Under the pieces are notes generated by a model. The model was not told the origin of the DNA. It was given only the letters and a program-made list of their open reading frames with translations, and made no database searches. From NCBI GenBank assembly GCA_964030785.1, contig OZ034970.1, positions 18,162,911 to 18,226,910 on the forward strand: a stretch of DNA of 64,000 bases. Direction: 5' to 3'. This document shows positions 29,396 through 40,400 of this stretch, piece after piece (position 1 is the stretch's first letter; each line of letters begins with the position of its first letter). The position numbers were made by a program, and so were the translations under genes. This DNA is from Siderastrea siderea. Lineage: Eukaryota > Cnidaria > Anthozoa > Scleractinia > Rhizangiidae.

Positions 29396-30486
29396 GACTG
29401 TTGTGACTTTGAAACAAAATGAGATGTCGTGACTTTCAAAACAAACAAGTACCGAGAGCTGAGCACGTGGCTTGTTCTGTACACGCAGTTTAAGAAATAT
29501 ATTCGACAAGCTAGTGAAATAAAATTCATACAAAGCTTTTAGTCACGAAAACAAATTCCTGCAAAATAAAATTGCCTACCCCACCTCCACCCTCAAAAAT
29601 ATAATGGTCCATCCCTTACTGGCACCTCCTCGAGTACCACAGAGAAAAGAGAGCGAAAAGAGTGCACGATTTGATTTTCGTGCGTGAGATCCACATCGTG
29701 CGAACAGCTAGCTTGTAAACCTGATTGGCTCGGATCGCTGGACATACGGTTGCGTTTTTTTTTTGGTCACAGAAGCGGTGAAAATGCATCCGAAATGAAA
29801 TAAAATAAAAAAGAGAGTGAAAAAAAGATTGATCCACACAGAGCTCACGATTATTACAAATGATTATGGCAATTGTCGTTTAATATGTATTCATTGGTTT
29901 TGCGTGACAGTTTTAAAATATTCAATTCTCGCTTTATTTTTGTATTATTCTTGCATTTCTTAATTGTATTTTTAAGTATTTAGCTATTTTTTCCTTTTTA
30001 TTTCGGATGTTTTAAAATTTGTTCTAGTTGTTGTTATTATTTTTATTTTTTCGGTTTTGTTGACACCCGCACCCCGACCCCCGAAGAGCGCTCCTTATCT
30101 GATCGCCGCCGCTTCCAAATTCCATTACGTCCATCTCTTTGAATTGTTATTCACATCCAATCTCACTCGGATATTCAGAAACGAGCGACGTTTGGACGTT
30201 AACATATTGCGCCCAGGCTGAACATAGCTTGACCATAGAGCTCTCCTTGCGAATGCAAAATAGAACACCTTATCTGTGTTATAACCATTTATTTACACTT
30301 AAAATATAATAACCTAAAACTGCTACAAAATATAAAACTATGTACAGTAAATATCACTGGTCAGTCTAAACGACTAGATTATTGGTGGACTGAGGAAGAA
30401 CAAGCCTTTCAACCTATTGTAGGTTAATGATAAGCTTTGATAACACGGGCAACAAGAACAGTGATGCTTCAATCTCTCATTTGACA

Positions 30487-30584
30487 TCATGGCATATTTT
30501 CTTTCATAAACTTCTGCAGTGCGCTTAGACGCGCGTCAATTTCCATCATCTCTGCTGACCGGTTAAGGGAGTCGTTTCCAATAT
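30487..30584 (-). CDS. CCDC61: CCDC61 exon 17 (terminal)
   Basis: Acceptor TTTCCGTCCAG. It encodes IGNDSLNRSAEMMEIDARLS and ALQKFMKENMP, then TGA. This is the conserved C-terminal helix (human AEIDARLKALQEYM). A minus-strand AATAAA lies near 30288-30293, suiting a short 3' UTR. Confidence 0.95.
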
Positions 30585-30977
30585 CTGGACGGAAAGAAAG
30601 GAGATGTAATAAACAGGTTATAGCGTTGCAATGGCTGAGGTCATCCCAAGGATCACTATCATTTCAAAACGTCTTTGAAGACGTTCTTTCTAAGGTGATT
30701 TACGTATCTAATCCATGATAAAACTCGAAAACACCAGGGAAAGGGAGCAAGCAATTGATTAGTAACCTTTTAAATTTTTTTTCAAAAATTGGGTCGGTTG
30801 GGCGATGTGCAATTGTGCAATTCACTCTAGTTTATAGAGAGTCTGGACCTAGTTTGACTATTGGCGCAAGACTTGAAACTGGTAGAAAAAAGTAAATGTA
30901 ACACAATATTCCTACAAATAGCGTAACTCCACCGTTCTTCATGTAATCCAAGCGCAACCCACAGTTCCTTGATTCAC

Positions 30978-31013
<36 letters not shown>

Positions 31014-33842
31014 AATTTCTCTATATGGTGACCAATTTATCTTGTCAACTCAGTTGATAAATCAAAATTGTTGTTTCACTTCCTCACCAACACAGCACCA
31101 CAGTTTCTTTAGAAACTAACCTCCTTGATTGTTTGTCGTTTTCTGGGGTTTATCGACACGTTTATTTGCAACAGGGTACACGTCAAAAACGCGACAGGTA
31201 TATGAGTATGCTGCAAATAAATCCACCCTGGTCAATAATCGAATGATAACCAAGCGTGTTAAGGAACGTGGCTGCCGATAAAACACTCCTTTACAGAAAT
31301 TGAAATTATCCTTACAAACCTCGTTCTTGAGTTTGTAATCTTACATGAAAACGAGGTTAAACGTTAGTCAGTTTATTTATTTACCGGTAACGCCTACCCT
31401 TCGAAGTTTAATTTGAACGCTCATAAACATATTGTTTTATTGGCGGCCATTTGCGCAAAGGGGGGTCCAAAGTAAACGTTATTTAAAAAATCACGAAGAA
31501 GAAAGGATCTCTCAAATTAATTTTGCTTGAAAATACTGTCGCTGAAATCCGTGTGCTCAAGTGTTCTTTGCCGTAATGACTACTTTGTTTTGACGGCCTG
31601 TTATTCAGAATAAAACACAACACCTGGGATGAAAGTAAAAACAAATGATTGCAACCAGCTAACCTCGCAGAGGTAGGTGATGTCTTTTGGAGTGTGCTGG
31701 TCCATTTTCTGGTGTGCTGGAATAACTGAAGGACATATTAAGGAACCTTGAAATTACAAACACTGTCATATACAGAATACAGGGCAACAGCAAAGCTCCA
31801 ATATTTTAAGATGTAAACTGAAAGTACTGGTGATGTATGCCACCCCATCGCATTGTCAGACGTCTTTGCAAGCTTTACTCCTTTTTTTGAAAATCAATTT
31901 CAACTTAACAAAACAAATAACACAGCCTAGTACCCAGGCGTTCTCCTCCCGCTCACTCGACTCGACTTGGTGCAAAATGTCGTGACGTCACCGAATGAGG
32001 CTGATTTGGTGACGTCACGCAATTTTCGCGCCAAGTCGTGTGAGTGAGAAGAGACCGCCCATGTACTACGTTGAAACTAAACCACGTTAGTACTTATAAA
32101 AGGATACGGTACCGCTGCTACTTTCACTGCTGTTCCTCGCTCCTAAAATAGATTAAATTCGATAAAGTAATAATAAGGAAAAGCAGTTGCAGGTGCAAGT
32201 TGCCCAGCAAGAAGACATGTCATTATGTTGTTTCCCCAATACATGCTCAATATGATCCAGTGCCCTCAGTATTCCCTACAATCAGTATTCATACCATGTC
32301 CGAGTTGTCAGGACTGTAGGAGGAACTTTTCTTGAAACCAGCAACTTTTTTTTTTCCAGATGAACCGTTGATGGACCTAGGTCAATGCAATACAGTTATG
32401 ATTAGGCCATAGCGCAAAAGGTAAGAGAAGGTCATATTAAGTTTATGTTTATTGTCAAAGACAATAAATTGACTAAAACGTCGAGCCAGTTTATTGAAAC
32501 AACACGAAAGAATGACACAGAGAAACACCCAGGAACAGGACAGAACAGGATATGTACATGCCAGCTGTACATGTGGTTTGAAAAAAGTGATAAGTTATAT
32601 ATATCGGTATCTTAACACTAAGTTGGGTTGACAAAATACAAGACTGTAACAAGCAGTTACTGATAAGTGATATGTGCACGCTGCAATTTCCTCAATGGAG
32701 TAAATTTTATGGATAATTTTATTTTTTGTTTGTATTTATATTGGGTATTTATTGGTTTATTGGAGAAATCTGTGATAATAACAGTTTTATTGGTCAGTTT
32801 ACAGTGAATAAAGTTGTTTTCGAAGCCCATAACTCACCACATTTACAATTTACGTATTGTTATCCCTTTATCAATGGCATTAAACTTCCCGCGTTTAATT
32901 TTCGCACTCTTTTTTTACGCAAGTATTAATTTTCGTGATTTTTTTTACAAATCGCGAAATTAAGTACGCGCAAAAATGAGTAAGAATAAGGTATGCGCAA
33001 ATAAAGGACTTGTGGTTTGGTTCAGCCCTCATCACTTGCATTTACTTTTATTAACATAAAACGTCTTGCACATCAATGTAATGGACTGAACAAAAGTCAC
33101 GTGCTTCACCGCAGGTAGTGATTCACTCACCTTGTCTTCACCCGTCTCGGTTTTGCGTGATCAGACATGTAGTCCCTATCTACAGAGGACTGGGACGAGT
33201 GTCTTGAACCTATGCTTCCATTAGACGGCGTTCTTCTTAATCTACCACCTGCAAACGATCACAACAAACTGTTATGTCAACTTTTAACATTCCACAGTTA
33301 CCGCCACACTGCTAAACAAATTTAGTACTGTTAGAATAACGATTGACAATAACCCTACCTGACCACACATGAGCATTGCCGGGGTCTTTACGAGGAAAAC
33401 GATCAGCTGACAAAGATCTAGATCGAGCTCGTGGTCCAGAACCACTGGAACGCGATCTCTTTCGTCTAAAATGTGGTATAACGAAAGGAAAAGAACTTAA
33501 GACAACCTAGACACAAATACCTATCCACTAAGTAAAACTGATTTTAAGGAGCGGGCGAAAATAAAGACAAACGATCATTGTGTCATGAACCACTTGAATT
33601 GAATGAAAAAAAATTACAAAAAAGAAAAAAGAAAAAGAAAAACAGTCAACGTACACTGCGCAGGGGCTCAACCCAGTTTCTCTTGTATGAAGCAACAGGA
33701 TGCTTAACTTCAGTCAAATGAAATATGTCCTCGATTTATTTATAAACTGGAAACTAAAATTAGAAGCAAACTCTGAACTATTGCTCACACAAACCCAACG
33801 ATAAAACACTTCAACAACAACAACAATAATAATAACAATAAC

Positions 33843-33906
<64 letters not shown>

Positions 33907-34128
33907 TATTTTTAATCAAATCCCAGATAGAAAAAAATTCCAAATACCAGATAAAAAAATATGTAGGCATAAAAACCAATAAATTGGCTAAATTCGAGTG
34001 GAAATGGAAAAGATAACTTTGAAGTATAGGTGCATTTATTTTAATTAGGTGTTATAAGCTGCTGATGTAATTAGGCACTGCATTACTTAATTTAATAATC
34101 TGTTACTTTAAAGCCTACGGACTTGCAG

Positions 34129-34182
<54 letters not shown>

Positions 34183-34386
34183 ACGATGTTTATTTGCTGT
34201 ACAAACTATTATGTATCTTTGCAGTTGTCTAAACTAAGTGCTTTACTTGTTTTTTTCTTTCATTTTTATTTACTTATTTATTTAATTATTTCTTTATATC
34301 TGTGTATAGTATAATTTGTATAATTTGAATTGTAAATGTTTTGTAAAAGCAAATAAACATCATTAAAAAAATAATAATAAAAAATA

Positions 34387-34426
<40 letters not shown>

Positions 34427-37400
34427 CCTATATGCGTAAAGAATCATTCCAGGTACATTCACGAGGAAAATAATAACGTTCTAGAGTATTCCGTATTCAG
34501 AAATATAACAACGCGAGTTCATTAAACGTAATCTCGTATTGCAACACAATTCCTCATTTGTCACTGATTTGTTGAAAAAATCAGCGTCATCACAACGTAA
34601 ACGTCGAAGTCTAAGAAATCAGTTGAGAGAACGGAATGGAGTTTTTGACGTGGGAGGGATGAAAAGATGAATGTAACAAATAACTGTGGGAATATGTAGG
34701 TTTCATTGTAGTATACAGGCTATACACTGGTGGATAGGCCGTCGCCATTGATTGAAACTTTGATATCAAGGAAGCGACTGAAGTTTCAGAAATTTCCGAG
34801 ATATATACTGCCATTTTCGTTCAACCCTGAAGCGTGACGATTTTTTCGCGTATGTTTACTTTTTAAACTTAACGCTTTTGTCTGGTTACGTGTCACTTTG
34901 GACCAAACGAAACCTTGTCGGTTATGTCGCGAAACGGGCAAGGTTCTTGGCGCCATTCGAACATGTTTTGTTCACGTGCTCTGAGACTTTTCAGATTTTG
35001 CCGAATGAAAGTCTTTAATACGGAATCCATCAGGAAATTGAGTAATCAGTGGACAAAAACCTTGTACCAGAATAATTTAAAGTTTATCGCGTTCTTTTTT
35101 ACACTTTTTAATAGCTATAGACGTAATTAGTTATCTGTAATAACACCAAAGGACATTTCTCATGAGAGCCCGTGAAATTAAATTTGAAATTTCACAGAAA
35201 TTGTGTAAACACGGGTAAAATAGGTAAATTTTTATGGGTAAGATTCCATTTTGTGAAATTTGAAGTTTACTTTTCTCGGGCTCCCATAAGAAATTGTCTT
35301 TGGGGTTATTACAGATAACAAATTACATCCATAGCTCTCAAAAAATGTAAAAAAGAATGCGATATGCTTTAAATTATTCTGGTACAAGATTTTTGTCCAC
35401 TGAAAATTAAAATTACTCAGTTTCCTAATGGATTCCGTCTTAATTTTTTGCAGTGAAGGAGATGAGAAAAGTTAACAAGTTAACAAGTTTGGAAGGAGTT
35501 ACCGTCCAGGAGTCGCTTTAGATCAAGATTTAAAATGCTCCATCATTGACAGAATTTCTTTTTAATATCAGTAAGGGTCTGAGAGAAGGGGGTGAACAAG
35601 TTACGGGTAAAATTCCGCGGAGTTTTAGACAATTTGCGAACGAGTTGCGTGACCGTAAACACCGCAAAATCTGTATGGCACAGATACTGCGACGAAATGC
35701 AAAAATTAGCAAAGCCTAAAGAGGCCTGACATCTGAAAAATTACGGGAAGATGACCTCGAACTCATCGAAGTATTGAAAGTCCACTACTGATCTATCTCC
35801 CTTTCCCAGATCACCGAGGAGTTGGTGCAGTTTGGAGCACAACAAATTTCAATGTTGGCCGTTTCGCGGACCATAAAGTTTCAAAGCACGTGAACAAAAC
35901 ATGCTCCTGTACACGGAAAACCTGAAAAGTGTCAGAGCACGTGAACAAAACATGTTTGAATGGCACCAAGAACCTTGTCAGTTTCGCGACATAACCGACA
36001 AGGTTTCATTGCCTAAAGTGACACGTGACCAGACAAAACCGTTAAGTTTAAAACGTAAACACACGCGAAAAAATCGTCAAGCTTCAGGGTTGAACGAAAA
36101 TGGTAGTATTTCGTGAAGACCTACGAGACGTCGAAAGAAATGACAAGGACGCATCCAAACCAGTCGCTCGACACTTCAATCTCCCTAATCATTCTAGCTA
36201 ACACATGACGGCTTGCGGCCTCTCCTTACATTAGGGTAACAGGAAAGCCGTAAAAACCTAGAACTGTAATTCATTTTTCAAATCGGCACACTCAGTCCTC
36301 ACGGTAACAAGGAATTCAAGGAACGCTTTTCATTCAACTAATTTATTCTGGTTTAGCCTGTTCCAGGCGTTCAGATAGTGGACCTCGTTTTTTTCCCGCT
36401 CTTTCGCTCGCTTTATTTTTCGCTCGCGCTCCACTATCTGAACGCCTGGAACAGGCTATTCTTGTTTTCAGTTTACGTTGTCATGTTCCCGCAATAACCA
36501 TTTAACAATAACCATTTAACCACACAGTACATTTGAACGTTGTCCACTCCATCTAAAGTGAAGATGGAGATAGTCCCATTTGAAAAAAGTGTGCTCATTT
36601 TGAAAAAAAGAAAGAATGAAACGATTTCTTGGATAAAAACTTGAGTGTGACGTTTACAGGATTGTTGTAATTAATAAAATAAATAAATAATGGCATTTAG
36701 AATCCAATAAAGGGGGTTAGTTTGTAAAGAAACTGTGGTGCTGAGTCGGTGGGTTGATAAGGTAGATTGGCCTCCGCAAAGAAATGATGCTAATGTTTCG
36801 AGCGTTAGCCCCTCGTCAGAATGAATCTTTAAAGGCTAACGCTGGGATGAAACTTCGAAACGTCTGTTTCTTAATTTCTTTAAAGTGGAATTTAGAAATG
36901 CTGGTTCAACAAACTCTACCCACAGCTGACTGGTGGGAGGCGAAACATACTTTGTATTTCATTTCTCACTAAAAGGGCTTTGTAAAGGGATTCAATGACT
37001 TGTCATAATTTCAACCATCAAGACTAATGCAGAAACCCTTGGAAATATATTTTTAAAACTTTTATATCTCTAGCATAAAACAAAGGGAAATGCTACTCTT
37101 TTGATCATGTTTACCAGGGTGTCCAAGCACAAACGGTGGGGGGGGGGGGGGGACCCATAGCCAAGAACTTTCACCAGTTTTTCATGTTTGAAAACTCTGA
37201 CGAAGATTCATGACCAATCAGATCACTCATTTTTCAAATGAAACACTTAAAACCAAGCCAATTTTAAGATAGCTCAGTACTGAAACAGTCACGCTGTGCA
37301 CTTATTTAGTATACCTCCCCTCTATTCTGTCTGTTCGTTTGTTCATTCTATTTGACTGTTTGTGATGCAGTGGGTTTCTCATTCACTTCACATTTCATGA

Positions 37401-40400
37401 CAAAGAGAAGGCCATTTAGGGAAACCAAAATGAAAATATGTAAGACAGAATTTTTGCTAGAGGGATACATTGATTTTTGCCCATTATGAACTCAGCAAAC
37501 TGTTACGTGCGATCAACATGGAAAATTTAAAAACTTTTTTCCGTTTTTTCTACCAGCAATATTGCAGATCACATGAAAAGTAGAGAAGGACTCAATTCTT
37601 TCGTGAAAGAGATTGTTAACACTACACCCTGTGCGACGCATACAAGTCAGATCTAGTTTTTCCCCTAGGTGCTTGCAAATTAAATTATTGCTCATGACTT
37701 AAACTGGTGTCAGTGAAAAAATCCTGGCGCGTTCAATTGTATCTTAAAAACACTTTAGTAAGCCACCTTAAATGGAGGAGATTGTTTCATCAAGGAAGAC
37801 TGTCTAATGAAGAAAAAACAGTATTGGTAATGACTACAATGCACGTTTGTAATCAGTCCAACATAATAACAACATACCCCCTTGCTTCCTCCATCTCCCG
37901 CTGCTTTCTTTGCTTTTCTTTAACATATCTGTCCAGCCGTTAAGAAGTCAGTTCTGAACAGATGGCAAAATGATCCCAACCCAGAAATTGTTAGCAAACA
38001 AAACCGCTAGGACATAAAAGCAAACTGTTTTGAAAAACAGGACTGATGTGTTACATCCGGTCGTTTGGTAAAGAGATTTAGCAAACTGTTACAGTTATCC
38101 ACGAGTGGAATTAGGTACGTAATGTTGATCTAGACACCCACATGTGGGCGTTGAGTAATGACGACATCGCAGAGACTTGATGCCCAGACAGATTAATCGG
38201 GTGACAATACAATCTTGTTTCCATGGGCGTCTCGGTATTCAAAGTGTCATCAAGAGAAGCGGAGGCACGTGACCTGCTGCCATTTTGAATACAGAGAAGA
38301 CCTTGAAGACGAAAAGTAGTAACAATAATTCTGTTTCTGAGAAACATAAAACAAAAATGTAGCAAATCTTGTCTTGTGGGGAAAACATTCTTTTTTCAAA
38401 ATCACATGACCTTGTTCCCAGTGCTCACATGGTTCAGTCTTTATTGGGTGTAACCCACAGGTACGATTTTGTTCAGGTACAAATTCTCTTAAAAACGTTA
38501 CCAAATCGTAGCAGTGGGGTAGCTTAGTGTAGGTTATTCCTAGTTTAAATGTGGTAACAAAAGGGGTAAATAAACATCACAAACTGGCAAATTTTAACTA
38601 CACATAATGATAAAATAACATTTCATTAATGAGGATTCAAACAAAAGTTGACAAAAGGATACGCTGTTGGGTCGAACCGTGGAACTCTACCAGCTGAAAA
38701 GACATGAAGAGGAAAATGACAATACATGCTTTGGTTGGTGACCTGCCTCAATTACGCTATCGATAATAAAATATACTTGTTTGCAACAAGTCTAATTTCT
38801 GTATCGAAGGTGCCATCAAACTTAATCTACCGTGTGTCATGAAATTTTCGCGGGATCTAATTTTCGCGAATTTTCCCTCGATCCGCAAAAATAATTTCCC
38901 GCTGAAAAATAATCCGCAAAACTTTACTCTATTTATTAAGGTTCCTGAATTTCATCGTCATCATCATCATCATAATCATCATCATCATCCTTTATTTCAA
39001 CACGATAAAAATTTAAAGCATAATGCTTGTGGGGTCGTGTAATTAATTAGGTATAGTACCTAACTACAATACTTCTACTAAGAATATTGTTCGATAAGAA
39101 ATTTTGCACAATGAATAAATGGCTAATAGCACTTAAAATCATGGTATTGTTTGGGAAGCGACTGAACTGACTGTGCACTAAAATCAAGTTCCTTCACGTA
39201 TTTATCCTTCTTTACATTACGGTAAAAAGCCGTAAATTGGGAGCCCGTATAATATGTACAAACAGCATTCCATAGAATGGCTCCTCTATGGTTAATTGAG
39301 TTTTTTTAAAAAGTATGAGTTAAAACGTGGGCGGTAACCTTGTTGCTTGTTCTGAGATCGTAAGCCGCGCTCGGTTTGTTCACTAAGTAAGATAAAGCAG
39401 CTGGTGCTTCACCGCTGAATACTTTGTAAAATAGCTTAATTAACCGGAATTTATACAAGTAGTTTAGTGAATTCCATTTCGAATGCCAGTAGACGTCAGC
39501 AAATGGCATATCGCGGGGCACGTTGTAAATAATTCTAGCTGCCCTACGATGAAGCTTTTCTAATTAATTTAGCTGCTTCATATTAACGCATCCACCCCAC
39601 ACGACGAGGCCATATGGAACTGAAGGTAGGAGAACCTGAAAATACAAATCTAATAGGGCATCCCTGGTTAGGAACGAACTTTTCTTTAAGAGGTTCAGTT
39701 TGTTAACAAAACTCTTTTTTACATCAGTAAGGTGCTTTGACCAGGAAAGCCTGTCATCAATAGTGACGCCTAAAAGGCGAACGTGTTTGACCCACTCGAT
39801 CATTGGTGTACAAGGCGAACAACGTGGGGCCAAGCACAGACCCCTGAGGAATCCCACACGTAACATTTAACACAGTTGAGTGTTGGCCGTTTACTACTAA
39901 GAATTGAACCGGTCAGTCACTTAGGTAGTCTGTCAGCCATGATAACAGGGGACCTTGAACTCCGAATTGAAACTTCAGTAAACTTGAGCAACATTACGAC
40001 CTTCCTCTTTATAATTGCTACATAAGGCTTAGTCTCTGCATTCTCTGGGTAAATTTGATGACAACCGTAGACGAGACCATTTCCTGCCAAAGAGCAAACC
40101 AAAGTATATTATATGTTTCTCTCAGCCCGTAAGGCATACGAAATCACACCTTTCGGTAGCTTTCAACTACAATCGACGACTCACAACATGAGCATAGCAA
40201 AAAAGTAAAATATGACAAGACAATATCACATCCCTTGTTGCTGCATACAAGTTTCGTGCGTTAAAAAGCCGGAGAGAAAATTTACCGAAATCCGCGAAAA
40301 TTTGTTTCCAGTGGTAAAGTCTTAAAATCCAAATTTGCAAAATTTGTTCCCGCGAAACACAAAAAAATGGAAATCCGCGAATATTTCATGCCACACGGTA

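Larger units (their letters stand above)
27553..30009. mobile_element. Large foldback element with ~400-bp imperfect arms
   Basis: The left arm (27553-27953) starts CATCCGAAATGAAAAAG and includes AAAGCGAGAATTGAATATTT, ATTTCTCGCACGAAAAT and TACTCGAGGAG. The right arm (30009-29619, reverse complement) repeats these in the same order with moderate divergence and indels. No transposase is visible in the 1.7-kb interior, which contains an inserted MITE (28134-28452) and a tandem duplication (29265-29395). Confidence 0.65.
30585..31663. other. CCDC61: CCDC61 intron 16
   Basis: Contains the hammerhead-like repeat at 30960-31130. Otherwise unremarkable. Confidence 0.7.

Noticed and set aside
33785..33979. 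Open frame rich in leucine on the minus strand
   Set aside because: It is the translation of the (AAT)n microsatellite, not a protein.
34123..34314. Open frame with Cys-Val repeats
   Set aside because: It is the translation of the (GT)n microsatellite followed by AT-rich sequence.
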